64,000 nt of DNA from Ideonella sp. GTDB lineage: Bacteria; Pseudomonadota; Gammaproteobacteria; Burkholderiales; Burkholderiaceae_C. Under the pieces are notes generated by a model that did not search any database, was not told the origin of the DNA, and was given only the letters and a program-made list of their open reading frames with translations. The number at the start of each line of letters is the position of its first letter. The first letter of the stretch is position 1. A program made the translations under genes and the position numbers. Positions 9,533-18,478 of this stretch are shown piece by piece. The stretch is taken from NCBI RefSeq assembly GCF_016702655.1, contig NZ_JADJDO010000009.1, forward strand, positions 228,526 through 292,525, given 5' to 3'.

Positions 9533-11728
9533 TCAGGGTTTGATCTCGGCGAGCCAGGCCAGCGCCTCGTCTTCGGTTGCAAGGCGTGTCATCGGCGGCA
9601 AGGCTGCGCGCAGGCGGCGCCCGTAGTTCATCCCCGCCATGCGCGGGTCGCACACCACGAGCAGGCCGCGATCGGTCTCGCTGCGGATCAGGCGCCCCCC
9701 GCCCTGCTTGAGCGACACCGCGGCCTCGGCAACGAAGTAGTCGGCAAACGCATTGCGGCCCTGCCCTTGCAGACGCTTGACGCGCGCCTCGACGAGCGGG
9801 TCGTTGGGCGGCGGGAAGGGCAGCTTGTCGATCAGCACGCATTGCAGCGCGTCGCCGGGAACGTCGATCCCCTCCCAGAAGCTTTGCGAACCGACGAGCA
9901 CCGAGCCCGGCCGGTCGAGGAACTGCTGCAACAGCTGGCGCTTGGGCGCGCTGCCCTGCACCAGCAGCGCGATCTCGTCGCCCCCGGCGTCGAAGGCCGC
10001 GCGCAGGCGCTCGGCGATCAAGGGCAGCACGCGCAGCGTCGTCGTGAGCACGAATACCCGCCCGCCGAGCGCGCGCGCGCAGCGCGCCGCCAGCGCCGCG
10101 ACCTCGCCCGGGTGGGCGGGCTCACCCGGCTTCGGAAAGCGCGCCGGGATGTACAGCCGCGCGTGGGCCGCGTAGTCGAACGGGCTGCCGACGCGCAAGG
10201 TGCGCGCACGGTCTTGCAGACCGGCGGCCTCGGTGAACCACGACAGGCGCTCGTCGTCGCCGAGCGTGGCCGAGGTGAAGACCCAGGCCTTGGGCGCGAG
10301 CGCCATTTGCTCGGTGAGCGCGTCGCGGATGTCGAGCGGCGACTCGACGAGCCGCGCCTGATTGGGCGACAGGTCGATCCAGCGCACCGTCCCCGGCGCC
10401 GCATCGTGCGTGAACTGGCCCGCCTTGGCGGCCAGATCGTCGGCGCGTTCATGCAGGCGGGCCAGGTCGGGCCCGATATCGCCGACCGCGGCCAGCGCTT
10501 CGGCAGCCGCGGCGCCGGCCGCGTGCAGCGCCGCCAGCGCGGCGGCGAAATCCGCGCCCGCGCCGCGCTCGTCCCAGCGCAGCTTGATCAGGCCGCGCAC
10601 CTCGCGCAGCGGGCCGGCCGCAGCCAGGCGCAGTTCGCGCGCGGCGCGATCGATCGCGCCGGCGAGATCCTGCCAGGGCTTCAGGCCGCGCGCCTGCGCG
10701 AGCCCGCCAGCGAGCAGGTCGCGCGCGAAGTCGGTCGCCTGGCTGCTGCCGAGGGTGACGCCGAGAAAGGCCACCCCGGCCTCGGCGAGCTGGTGCGCCT
10801 CGTCGAACACCGCCACCTCGACGCTCGGCAGCAATTCGGCGACGCCGGTGTCGCGCAGCGTCATGTCGGCGAAGAACAGGTGGTGGTTGACGACCACGAG
10901 GTCCGCCGCCATCGCCTCGCGGCGTGCCTTCATCACATGGCAGCCGCGAAACTCCGGACACTCGGCACCGAGACAGTTCTCGCGCGTGGACGTGACGAGC
11001 GGGACGACACTCGAGCGCTCGTCCAGCCCTTCGACCTCGGCCAGGTCGCCGCTCGCGGTGACGCGCGCCCACTGCTCGATGCGCGCCAGCGCGCGCACCG
11101 CCCAGCGGTCGGGCAACTGCGCGCCCTGGCGCGCCTGTGCCAGGCGATGCGTGCACAGGTAGCTCGCGCGGCCCTTGAGCAGGGCCACCGTGACCGGCAC
11201 CTGCAAGGCGTCGACGAGGCGCGGCAGGTCGCGCAGGAAGAGCTGGTCCTGCAGGCTCTTGGTGGCAGTGCTGACGAGCGCACGTGCACCCGACAGCAAG
11301 GTCGGCACGAGGTAGGCGAAGGTCTTGCCGACGCCGGTCCCCGCCTCGACGACGAGTGCCTCGCGTGCGGCGATGGCGCGTGCCACTGCCAGCGCCATGC
11401 GCAGCTGGACTTCGCGCTCGAGGTAGCGCGGGTCGGCGCGCGCGAGCGCGCCGCCTGCGGCGAAGGCGGCATCGACGGCGAGTTCGAGCGCACCGGGAAC
11501 CGGCGCTCCGCCAACGCTCCCTGAAGCCCCTGCGTGCTCCGCACGCCGGTATTCGCCAAGGGACCCGGAGGGGCCCCTTCGTGGCCCTTGGCGGCCCGCC
11601 GGGTCTTCTGGTGTACCTGCGTGCTGCGCACTCCGGTATTCGCCCTTGGGGCGGCCCGGCGGGCTTTCTGGAGTACCGGCGTGCTGCGCACTCCGGTATT
11701 CGCCCTTGGGGCGGCCCGGCGGGCTCAT
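9533..11728 (-). CDS. dinG: DinG-family ATP-dependent DNA helicase (XPD-like)
   Basis: This superfamily 2 iron-sulfur helicase has a Walker A (EAGTGVGKTFAYLVP), four cluster cysteines (CTHR and CLGAECPEFRGC) and a FDEAHQLAEAG box. The C-terminal helicase motif is around GSQSFWEGIDVPGD. The family unwinds 5'-3' and helps replication-transcription conflicts and repair. The conserved part begins at LELAVDAAFAAGG. Before it lie about 75 residues encoded by the 60-bp repeat array. The only in-frame start is the ATG overlapping the DUF465 stop (ATGA), so the repeat is translated as the N-terminus (GRPKGEYRSAQHAGTPE, twice). The total is 731 residues. Confidence 0.92.
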   Translation of the reverse strand: MSPPGRPKGEYRSAQHAGTPESPPGRPKGEYRSAQHAGTPEDPAGRQGPRRGPSGSLGEYRRAEHAGASGSVGGAPVPGALELAVDAAFAAGGALARADPRYLEREVQLRMALAVARAIAAREALVVEAGTGVGKTFAYLVPTLLSGARALVSTATKSLQDQLFLRDLPRLVDALQVPVTVALLKGRASYLCTHRLAQARQGAQLPDRWAVRALARIEQWARVTASGDLAEVEGLDERSSVVPLVTSTRENCLGAECPEFRGCHVMKARREAMAADLVVVNHHLFFADMTLRDTGVAELLPSVEVAVFDEAHQLAEAGVAFLGVTLGSSQATDFARDLLAGGLAQARGLKPWQDLAGAIDRAARELRLAAAGPLREVRGLIKLRWDERGAGADFAAALAALHAAGAAAAEALAAVGDIGPDLARLHERADDLAAKAGQFTHDAAPGTVRWIDLSPNQARLVESPLDIRDALTEQMALAPKAWVFTSATLGDDERLSWFTEAAGLQDRARTLRVGSPFDYAAHARLYIPARFPKPGEPAHPGEVAALAARCARALGGRVFVLTTTLRVLPLIAERLRAAFDAGGDEIALLVQGSAPKRQLLQQFLDRPGSVLVGSQSFWEGIDVPGDALQCVLIDKLPFPPPNDPLVEARVKRLQGQGRNAFADYFVAEAAVSLKQGGGRLIRSETDRGLLVVCDPRMAGMNYGRRLRAALPPMTRLATEDEALAWLAEIKP
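11581..11725. repeat. 60-bp-period tandem GC-rich repeat inside the helicase 5' end
   Basis: One diverged copy, one full copy and one 25-bp partial copy have an exact 60-bp period. The core reads ACTCCGGTATTCGCCCTTGG followed by GGCGGCCCGGCGGGC. A further relic, CGCCGGTATTCGCCAAGGG, lies near 11540. On the minus strand the array is in frame with the helicase and encodes GRPKGEYRSAQHAGTPE. Because 60 is a multiple of three, copy number can change without breaking the gene. Similar peptides recur at gene ends in Comamonadaceae-like genomes, from memory only. Confidence 0.85.
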
Positions 11729-11931
11729 GCCGGCTCGGGCGGATCGAGCTCGGCTTCGAGGTGGGCGATCAGGTCGCGCAGCAGCAGGCGGCGCTTCTTC
11801 AGGCGGCGCAGCGAGAGCTCGTCGAGCGTCGGCTCGGTCATCGTGCGGTCGATCAGGTTGTCGAGGTCGGCATGCTCGATGCGAAGCTCGATCAATCGCC
11901 GGTGCGGCGAGTGCAGGTTGTCGTCTTCCAT
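11725..11931 (-). CDS. YdcH/DUF465 family small protein
   Basis: The 68-residue protein starts MEDDNLHSPHRRLIELRIEH. It contains the family signature HADLDNLIDR and DELSLRRLKKRRLLLRDLI, and it is predicted to be all alpha-helical and charged. Function is unknown; members often lie near cell-division or helicase genes. It is the upstream partner of the helicase gene (ATGA overlap). The divergent phosphatase begins 53 bp away, so promoters for both probably sit in that gap. Confidence 0.88.
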   Translation of the reverse strand: MEDDNLHSPHRRLIELRIEHADLDNLIDRTMTEPTLDELSLRRLKKRRLLLRDLIAHLEAELDPPEPA

Positions 11932-11984
11932 CGAATTGCGGGGTGGTGCCGGGCCGCGGCGGGGTGGCAAAGCGATTATCCTTG

Positions 11985-12755
11985 ATGCCCATGAACGAAT
12001 CGGGCTATCGCCTCTCCGCCGCCACCGGCATGCACCGCGGCGACCGCGCCTACCAGCAGGATCAGGTCACGATCCTGGCCCACGGCCGCGCGCCGGGCTG
12101 CGCGCTTGCGGTGGTGGCCGACGGCATGGGCGGCAAGAGCGGCGGTCGCAAGGCCGCCGACCAGGTGATCCTGACCGCGCAGCAGCTCTTCGACCGCTTC
12201 GTTCCCGGCGTCGACGATCCGGCCACGCTACTGCAACAGATCGTGATGGAAGCGCACCTGATGATCCGCCTGACCGCGATCACCGCCGAGGAGGAGCCGC
12301 ACAGCACACTGGCCGCCTTCCTGATCGGGCCCGAACTCGCCTGCGACTTCATTCACGCCGGCGACTCGCGCGTGTATCACTTCCGCGGCGCCGAGACGGT
12401 GAGCCGCACGGTCGATCACTCCTACGTGCAGAAGCTCGTCGACGAGGGCCAGCTTGCCGAAGCCGACGCCAATGCGCATCCGCAGTCCAACCTGCTCACC
12501 GGCTGCCTGGGCACGCAGCAGGACCCGCCGTTGACGCTCGGCCATGTCGATCGCCTGGCTTTCGGCGACACGCTGCTCGCCTGTAGCGACGGCCTGTGGC
12601 ATTACTTCACACCGCGCGAGATCGGCGCCATCGTGCACACGCTGCCGCCGCGCGAGGCGAGCGAGATGCTCGTTGCCAAGGCGCGCCAGCGCGCGCGCGG
12701 CGGCGGCGACAACCTCTCGCTGGCCTTGGTACGCATCGAAGCGCTGGCCGGCTGA
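11985..12755 (+). CDS. PP2C-family serine/threonine protein phosphatase
   Basis: This metal-dependent phosphatase has all PP2C motifs: RAYQQDQVTI, VVADGMGGKSGGR, HAGDSRVYHFRG, LACSDGLWHYF and the final GGGDNLSLALVRI. The aspartates that bind the two metal ions are present. From MPMNESGYRLS the product has 256 residues; a second Met two codons in is an equal start candidate. No kinase gene is adjacent. It is transcribed divergently from the DUF465-helicase pair. Confidence 0.94.
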   Translation: MPMNESGYRLSAATGMHRGDRAYQQDQVTILAHGRAPGCALAVVADGMGGKSGGRKAADQVILTAQQLFDRFVPGVDDPATLLQQIVMEAHLMIRLTAITAEEEPHSTLAAFLIGPELACDFIHAGDSRVYHFRGAETVSRTVDHSYVQKLVDEGQLAEADANAHPQSNLLTGCLGTQQDPPLTLGHVDRLAFGDTLLACSDGLWHYFTPREIGAIVHTLPPREASEMLVAKARQRARGGGDNLSLALVRIEALAG

Positions 12756-12784
12756 GAGCGCCGCAAGGCCCTCGCCGGCGCGCG

Positions 12785-13432
12785 TCAGCGCGGCGCGGAA
12801 GCACCCGCAGAAGCGGCCGGCAACGGCAACGGCGCGCCAGGGTTGGCCTTGCGCGCCCGCTCGGCGTTGCGCTGCTCCACTTCGCGCCGGTGGGCCTCGG
12901 CCTGGAGCAGCTTCAGCTCGTAGGCACGCCTGGCTCGCGCCTCCTGCTCGGCGCGCAGCGCCGCGTCGGGCTGCGGCTTGGCGCTGCGCGCCGCGGAAGA
13001 TGCGCCACTCGCTGGCGCCGGTGCGGCCTTGGCGGGTGCGCTCGCAGCAGGGCGAGCCTGGCTGCGCGCGCGTGCGGCAGACTCGCGCTTCGCCGATTCT
13101 TCGCCGGCAAGCTTGGAATCGATGCCCCGTTGCCGCTCGGCGGCGCGGCGCTGGCGCTTCGCGTCGTCGATGACCTGCTGTTCGCGGTCGAGCCGCACCT
13201 GGACGGCGTGCCGTTCGGCGCGCGCCGCATCGACACAAGAGGTGACGGCGAAGCGGGCCGCGCACTCCTGCACCTTGCGCTCGTAGACCGCGTCGGCCGC
13301 AGCGCGCTCGGCGCGGATGCGCTCGGCCTGGCGAGCCTCGTCCGCGGGCGCCTGCGCCTGCGCCACCAGCCAGGTGAAGAGCGCCAGCGCTGCACAGAGA
13401 GCGCGGCGCAGGCGCGAGGATCTCGTCGCCAT
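12785..13432 (-). CDS. Exported coiled-coil hypothetical protein
   Basis: The 215-residue protein has a Sec signal peptide (LRRALCAALALFTWLVAQAQA). A long Arg/Ala/Glu-rich coiled coil follows, with two cysteines (CAARFAVTSC), and the tail is Ala/Pro-rich. No enzymatic motif is seen. It matches the type of protein often annotated only as hypothetical in Burkholderiales. It follows zapE at 9 bp on the same strand and is probably cotranscribed. A periplasmic location is inferred from the signal peptide. Confidence 0.75.
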   Translation of the reverse strand: MATRSSRLRRALCAALALFTWLVAQAQAPADEARQAERIRAERAAADAVYERKVQECAARFAVTSCVDAARAERHAVQVRLDREQQVIDDAKRQRRAAERQRGIDSKLAGEESAKRESAARARSQARPAASAPAKAAPAPASGASSAARSAKPQPDAALRAEQEARARRAYELKLLQAEAHRREVEQRNAERARKANPGAPLPLPAASAGASAPR

Positions 13433-13441
13433 CGTGCGGGC

Positions 13442-14539
13442 TCAGGTCAGCGACGTGTCGACGATGCGGCGCGCGCTGGCCATGAACTCGGCCGACTGCA
13501 TCTCGCGCAGGCGCGACACGGTTCGCGGGAACTCGTGTGCGAGCGGGCCCTCGGTGTAGAGCTCCTCGGGCGCGACCGCTGCCGACATGATCAGCTTGAC
13601 CTTGCGGTCGTAGAGCACGTCGACGAGCCAGGTGAAGCGGCGCGCCTCCGACGCGAGGCGGGGCGACATCGCGGGCACGTCCGACAGCAGCACGGTGTGG
13701 AAGCGGCTCGCGAGTTCGAGGTAGTCGTTCTGCGAACGCGGCCCGCCGCAGAGCTGCTTGAAGTCGAACCAGACCACGCCGCCGGCCCGGCGCCGCGGGC
13801 GCAGTTCGCGCTGCTCGATGCGCAGCGGCCCGTCGTCCTCGCGCGCCTCGGCGAGCCGCTCGAAGGCGGCGTCCATCGCCGCGTCGGCGGCGGCGCCGAG
13901 CGGCTGGTGATAGAGCTGCACCTGCTCGAGCGTGCGGCGGCGGTAGTCGATGCCGTTGTCGACGCAGACGACCTCGAGCTTGTCTTTCAACAGTTCGATC
14001 GCAGGCAGGATGCGGTCGCGGTGCAGGCCGTTCGGGTACAGCTCGTCGGGGTGGAAGTTCGAGGTCGTGACGATGCTCACCCGGTTCGCGAACAGCGCGG
14101 CGAGCAGGCGGTGCAGGATCATCGCGTCGGTCACGTCGGCGACGTGGAACTCGTCGAAGCAGATCAGGCGAAAGCGCCGTGCGATGCGCCGCCCGAGCTC
14201 GTCGAGCGGATTGGCGGTGCCCTTCAAGTCCTGCAGCTCGCGGTGCACCTCGCGCATGAACTCGTGGAAGTGCAGCCGCGTCTTGCGCGTCAGCGGCACC
14301 TCGTTGAAGAAGCAGTCCATCAGGAAGCTTTTTCCCCGCCCGACGCCGCCATGCATGTAAACACCGCGCGGAATGGGCGGATGGCGCAGCAGCTTGGCCA
14401 CCGCGTTGCCGCGCCGCGCCTTGTAGGCGGCCCACTCGTCGTAGCAGCGCTCGAGGGCGGCGACGGCGCGCAACTGCGCCGGATCGCTGGCGTAGCCGCG
14501 CTCGACGAGCAGGCGCTGGTAGGCCTCGGTAACGCCCAA
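13442..14539 (-). CDS. zapE: Cell division protein ZapE (AFG1-like ATPase)
   Basis: The 365-residue AAA-like ATPase has Walker A GGVGRGKSFLMDCFF and Walker B RLICFDEFHVADV. The HDYxxG-like sensor region is around FTWLVDVLYDRKVKLI. ZapE binds FtsZ and modulates the Z-ring under stress. It lies 27 bp downstream of lpd in the same direction. Length and motifs are complete. Confidence 0.95.
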   Translation of the reverse strand: MGVTEAYQRLLVERGYASDPAQLRAVAALERCYDEWAAYKARRGNAVAKLLRHPPIPRGVYMHGGVGRGKSFLMDCFFNEVPLTRKTRLHFHEFMREVHRELQDLKGTANPLDELGRRIARRFRLICFDEFHVADVTDAMILHRLLAALFANRVSIVTTSNFHPDELYPNGLHRDRILPAIELLKDKLEVVCVDNGIDYRRRTLEQVQLYHQPLGAAADAAMDAAFERLAEAREDDGPLRIEQRELRPRRRAGGVVWFDFKQLCGGPRSQNDYLELASRFHTVLLSDVPAMSPRLASEARRFTWLVDVLYDRKVKLIMSAAVAPEELYTEGPLAHEFPRTVSRLREMQSAEFMASARRIVDTSLT

Positions 14540-14566
14540 GATCGCGACCGCCCGGCGCGCTGACGC

Positions 14567-15995
14567 TCAGAAGTTCAGCGTGCGCTTGTCGACCGCGAGC
14601 GCGGCCTCCTTGGTCGCTTCCGACAGCGACGGATGAGCGTGGCAGATGCGGGCGATGTCTTCCGCGCTCGCCTTGAACTCCATCGCCACCACGGCCTCGG
14701 CGATGAGTTCGCTCGCCAGTGGGCCGATGATGTGCACGCCGAGGATCTCGTCGGTGGCTGCGTCGGCGAGAAACTTGACGAAGCCGGTCGTGTCGCCAAG
14801 CGCGCGCGCGCGGCCGTTGGCGAGGAAGGGGAACTGCCCCGCCTTGTAGGCCCGGCCCTCGGCCTTCAACTGCTGCTCGGTCTGGCCGACCCAGGCAATC
14901 TCGGGCGAGGTGTAGATCACCCAGGGGATGGTGTTGAAGTTGACGTGCCCGTGCTGGCCGGCGATGCGCTCGGCCACCGCAACGCCCTCCTCCTCGGCCT
15001 TGTGCGCGAGCATCGGGCCGCGCACCACGTCGCCGACCGCCCACACGTTGGCGAGGTTGGTCCTGCACTCCGCGTCGACGACGATCGCGCCGCGCTCGTC
15101 GAGCGCGAGGCCCACGGCCTGCGCGTTCAACCCTGTCGTGTTCGGCACGCGGCCGATCGAAACGATGAGCTTGTCGACCTCGAGCGTCTGCTCGGCGCCC
15201 TTCGCGTCGGTGTAGCTCACGCCGACACCCGCCTTGCCCGTCTTCACGGTGCCGATCTTCACGCCGAGCTGGATCTTCAGGCCCTGCTTCGTGAAGGCCT
15301 TGAACGCCTCCTTCGCGACCCCGGCATCGACCGCGCCCAGGAAGTCGGGCAGCGCCTCGAGCACCGTCACGTCGGCGCCGAGGCGGCGCCAGACCGAACC
15401 CATCTCGAGCCCGATGACGCCCGAGCCGACGACGCCCAGCCGTTTGGGCACGGCAGCGATGCGCAGCGCGCCGTCGTTGGACAGGATCTGCGCCTCGTCG
15501 AACGCGGCGCCCGGCAGCGCACGCGCATTCGAGCCGGTGGCGACGATGACGTGCTTGGCCGCCAAGGTCTCGTTCGGCGCGCCCTTGACGGCGATCTCGT
15601 AGCCGCCGTCGACAGCGCGCGCGAACGAGCCGCGTCCGTGGAAGAACGCCACCTTGTTCTTCTTGAACAGGTAGAGGATGCCGTCGTTGTTCTGCTTCAC
15701 GACCGCTGTCCTTGCGCGCGAGCATGCTCGCGACGTCGATCTCGAGCTTGTCGAGGCGGATGCCGTGCTCGGCGAAGTGGTGCCCGGCATGGTCGAAGTG
15801 CTCGCTCGATTGCAGCAGCGCCTTCGAGGGAATGCAGCCGACGTTGGTGCAGGTGCCGCCCGGCGCCGGGCTACCCTCGGCGTTCTTCCACTCGTCGATG
15901 CAGGCGACGGCAAAACCGAGTTGCGCGGCGCGGATCGCCGCGATGTAGCCGCCGGGGCCGGCGCCGATCACTACGACGTCGAAGTTCTTGCTCAT
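14567..15995 (-). pseudogene. lpd: Dihydrolipoyl dehydrogenase (E3), one-base frameshift
   Basis: E3 reoxidises the lipoyl arm of 2-oxoglutarate dehydrogenase with FAD and NAD+. The N-terminal 97 codons hold GAGPGGYIAAIRAAQLG and the redox disulfide GGTCTNVGCIPSKALL. The rest (from VVKQNNDGILYLFKKN) is in another frame and is complete to HAHPSLSEATKEAALAVDKRTLNF, including the His-Glu base. The break is near 15705-15712, where GACAGCGGTC carries one base more than the expected GACACGGTC. Everything else is intact, so a sequencing error or a very recent mutation is likely. In other genomes lpd directly follows odhB; here hicAB and a PspC-like gene intervene. Confidence 0.88.
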
Positions 15996-16065
15996 GTGTG
16001 AGGTCTTGGTAGTTGCGGATTGAGTCGTGAACGGCCTGACAGGTCGAACCGCGCGGCGAGTCGAT

Positions 16066-16287
16066 TCAGCCGCGCGATGCTTCGATGAAGACCTCGGGTG
16101 ACACGTCGGCCTGGCGGAGCACGCCGGCCAGTGTTCCGACCTTGAGTTCGGTGTGCATCGGGACGACGCAGCCCCTGGATTCGCGCTTCATCATCACGTG
16201 GCTGCCGCTCTGACGCACCTTCTGGAAACCGAGCCGCTCGCGCGCCCGCTGGACCTGCGCGCCAGAGACACGGGGCAGTTTAGGCAT
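16066..16287 (-). CDS. hicA: HicA family toxin (mRNA interferase)
   Basis: The 73-residue product starts MPKLPRVSGAQVQRARERLG and holds the dsRBD-like core with the catalytic His in QSGSHVMMKR. HicA cleaves mRNA independently of ribosomes. Its start lies inside the end of hicB (8-bp overlap). The operon order is therefore antitoxin first and toxin second, unlike the classical hicAB order but common among these variants. The longer frame upstream has no support. Confidence 0.9.
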   Translation of the reverse strand: MPKLPRVSGAQVQRARERLGFQKVRQSGSHVMMKRESRGCVVPMHTELKVGTLAGVLRQADVSPEVFIEASRG

Positions 16288-16492
16288 GCACCGGCTCGGG
16301 GAGCGTGAACATGGTGACAACCGGGTGGCCGGTCGCCGCCAGCGGAAATTCCGCCAAGTACAGGGCTGTCGCGTCTCTCAGGTTGGCAACCGCTTCCTCG
16401 ACGGTTTCGCCTTGGGTCGTTGTGCCCGTTTCGGGATTCAGGGCGATGAATCCGCCCTCTTCGGCGTGGGTGAGAACGGCGATCAATTCCAT
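16280..16492 (-). CDS. hicB: HicB family antitoxin
   Basis: The 70-residue product starts MELIAVLTHAEEGGFIALNPETG, the partial RNase H-like fold typical of HicB, and continues with TQGETVEEAVANLRDATALYL. No C-terminal DNA-binding domain is present, so autoregulation may need another factor. A GGAAG ribosome site precedes the chosen ATG. It is coupled to hicA. Confidence 0.9.
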   Translation of the reverse strand: MELIAVLTHAEEGGFIALNPETGTTTQGETVEEAVANLRDATALYLAEFPLAATGHPVVTMFTLPEPVHA

Positions 16493-16746
16493 GACTTGCT
16501 TCCCTGCAACAAGAGCAGAACATTCAGTGGCATCGTAGCGCCCGTGATGACGCGACGAACCGGGTCCTTGGCAGCGCACGCCACGCGAAGCGCGAGCACG
16601 GGTGCCATGAGGAAAGCAGCCATGGTCTTGATCTGGTAGCGGAGGATCGACCTCCCTACCGTCGCGAGCGAGTTTCGTCCCTCGCCGGACATTCGAGACA
16701 GAGCCTCGATGGCACTTGCAAGAAAAAGCGTGGCTGCCCAGTTCAT
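16483..16746 (-). CDS. Small hypothetical protein, uncertain
   Basis: This 87-codon frame reads MNWAATLFLASAIEAL and includes a hydrophobic stretch MAAFLMAPVLALRVACA. It overlaps the hicB start by 10 bp. Codon use is plausible but no family is recognised. It may be a non-coding leader of hicBA or the remnant of a gene displaced when hicBA arrived. Confidence 0.25.
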   Translation of the reverse strand: MNWAATLFLASAIEALSRMSGEGRNSLATVGRSILRYQIKTMAAFLMAPVLALRVACAAKDPVRRVITGATMPLNVLLLLQGSKSWN

Positions 16747-16767
16747 GTGAGCCTCACCCTGAGCCGG

Positions 16768-17091
16768 TCACTCGCTCGGCACGAAGATCCACAGCAGCAC
16801 GTACAGCAGCACGCCGGTGCCGCCGAAGAGCAGCAGCGCGAAGAAGATCAGACGCCAGATCCAGCTCTCGACGCCCGTCACGCGGGCAATCCCGCCGCAC
16901 ACGCCGCCGATCCAGCTGTCGGTCCGGCTGCGGCGCAGGTTGTTGACCGCGGCCATGCCCGCACCCGGCTCCGGCACCGGCGCATCGGCACCGTCGATGA
17001 GCCTGGTCTTGGCGCGCTCGAACTCATCGGCCGTGAGCGCGCCGCGGTTGCGCAGTTCCTCGAGCTTGGCGATCTCGTCGGCGATGGACAT
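16768..17091 (-). CDS. SHOCT-PspC domain membrane protein
   Basis: The 107-residue protein begins with a SHOCT-like helix pair (IAKLEELRNRGALTADEFERAKTRL). It ends with a PspC domain whose hydrophobic segment is WRLIFFALLLFGGTGVLLYVLLWIF. PspC proteins sense or stabilise the inner membrane in phage-shock responses. No pspA or pspB is nearby. It sits 27 bp downstream of odhB on the same strand and may ride on that transcript. Confidence 0.88.
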   Translation of the reverse strand: MSIADEIAKLEELRNRGALTADEFERAKTRLIDGADAPVPEPGAGMAAVNNLRRSRTDSWIGGVCGGIARVTGVESWIWRLIFFALLLFGGTGVLLYVLLWIFVPSE

Positions 17092-17118
17092 GGCGTCGCT
17101 CCCCGGTTGCGGGCCGGA

Positions 17119-18378
17119 TCAGATGTCGAACAGCAGGCGCGCCGGGTCTTCCAGCGCTTCCTTCATCGCGACCAGCCCGAGAACCGCCTCGCGGCCGTCG
17201 ATGATGCGGTGGTCGTAGCTCATCGCAAGGTAGTTCATCGGCCGCACGACGATCTGGCCGTTCTCGACCACGGCGCGATCCTTGGTCGCGTGCACGCCGA
17301 GGATCGCGCTCTGCGGCGGGTTGATGATCGGCGTCGAGAGCATCGAGCCGAAGGTGCCGCCGTTGCTGATCGAGAAGGTGCCGCCGGTCAGGTCGTCGAG
17401 CGAGAGCTTGCCGTCGCGCGCCTTCTGGCCGAACTCGGCGATCTTCTTCTCGATGTCGGCAAAGCTCATCTGGTCGGCATTGCGCAGGATCGGCACCACC
17501 AGGCCGCGCGGCGAGCCAACGGCGATGCCGATGTCGAAGTAGCCGTGGTAGACGATGTCGTTGCCGTCGACCGACGCATTGATGACCGGATACTTCTTCA
17601 GCGCATGCACCGCCGCCTTGACGAAGAAGCTCATGAAGCCGATCTTGGTGCCGTGCTCCTTCTCGAAGCGCTCCTGGAAACGCTTGCGCATCTCCATCAC
17701 CGGCGCCATGTTGACCTCGTTGAAGGTCGTCAGGATCGCGTTGCTGGCCTGCGACTGCAGCAGCCGCTCGGCGACGCGCGCGCGCAGCCGGCTCATCGGC
17801 ACGCGCTGCTCGGGTCGGTCGCCGAGGTTCACCGTCAGCGGCGCCTCGACGGCCGGCAGCGCCCTCGCCGGCGATGGCGCTGCGGGCGCAGCCTTCGCAG
17901 CGGCCGGGGCGGCCGGCTTCGCGGGCGCAGCCAGTACGGCGAGCACGTCGCCCTTGAGCACGCGGCCATCCTTGCCGGTGCCGGGCACCGAACCGGCGGC
18001 GAGCGCGTTGTCGGCCATCAGCTTGGCGGCAGCGGGCATCGCGACGTTGCCCATGGCGCCGCCCTGCGCTGCTGCGGGCGCTGCCGGTGCAGCAGCCGGC
18101 GCGACAACCGCTGCCGGCGCAGCGGCCGACGCCTTGCCCTCGGTGTCGATGGTCGCGATCACCTCCTCGCTTGCGCAGCTCTCGCCGTCGTTCTTGACGA
18201 GTTGCGCCATCACGCCGTCGGTCGGCGCCGGCACCTCGAGCACGACCTTGTCGGTCTCGATCTCGACCAGGATCTCGTCCATTGCCACGGCCTCGCCGGG
18301 CTTCTTCTTCCAGGTGAGCAGCGTGGCCTCGGCCACGGATTCGGACAACTGCGGTACCTTGACTTCTACGATTGCCAT
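17119..18378 (-). CDS. odhB: Dihydrolipoyllysine-residue succinyltransferase (E2 of 2-oxoglutarate dehydrogenase)
   Basis: E2 transfers the succinyl group to CoA in the TCA cycle. The lipoyl domain is at residues 1-75 with the modified Lys in EIETDKVVLEVPAP. An Ala/Pro linker, a peripheral-subunit-binding domain (AAKLMADNALAAGSVPGTGKDGRVLKGDV, residues about 110-138) and the catalytic core follow. The core ends in SYDHRIIDGREAVLGL with the active-site His and Asp. The 419-residue length is normal. It follows odhA by 100 bp, a short untranslated gap that could hold a weak terminator. Confidence 0.97.
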   Translation of the reverse strand: MAIVEVKVPQLSESVAEATLLTWKKKPGEAVAMDEILVEIETDKVVLEVPAPTDGVMAQLVKNDGESCASEEVIATIDTEGKASAAAPAAVVAPAAAPAAPAAAQGGAMGNVAMPAAAKLMADNALAAGSVPGTGKDGRVLKGDVLAVLAAPAKPAAPAAAKAAPAAPSPARALPAVEAPLTVNLGDRPEQRVPMSRLRARVAERLLQSQASNAILTTFNEVNMAPVMEMRKRFQERFEKEHGTKIGFMSFFVKAAVHALKKYPVINASVDGNDIVYHGYFDIGIAVGSPRGLVVPILRNADQMSFADIEKKIAEFGQKARDGKLSLDDLTGGTFSISNGGTFGSMLSTPIINPPQSAILGVHATKDRAVVENGQIVVRPMNYLAMSYDHRIIDGREAVLGLVAMKEALEDPARLLFDI

Positions 18379-18478
18379 GATGTTCTCGAAATGTTCACTT
18401 CAAACCGCGCGTTGACCGGCGCGCCAGCGGCCGGTCGAACGCGCGGAGCTATGACGGCGCGAAGCGTCCGGCATAGCA

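Noticed and set aside
12228..15995. 1255-codon frame beginning with the lpd N-terminus
   Set aside because: Only the first about 97 codons are lpd; the remainder is shadow reading after the indel through zapE and the exported protein gene.
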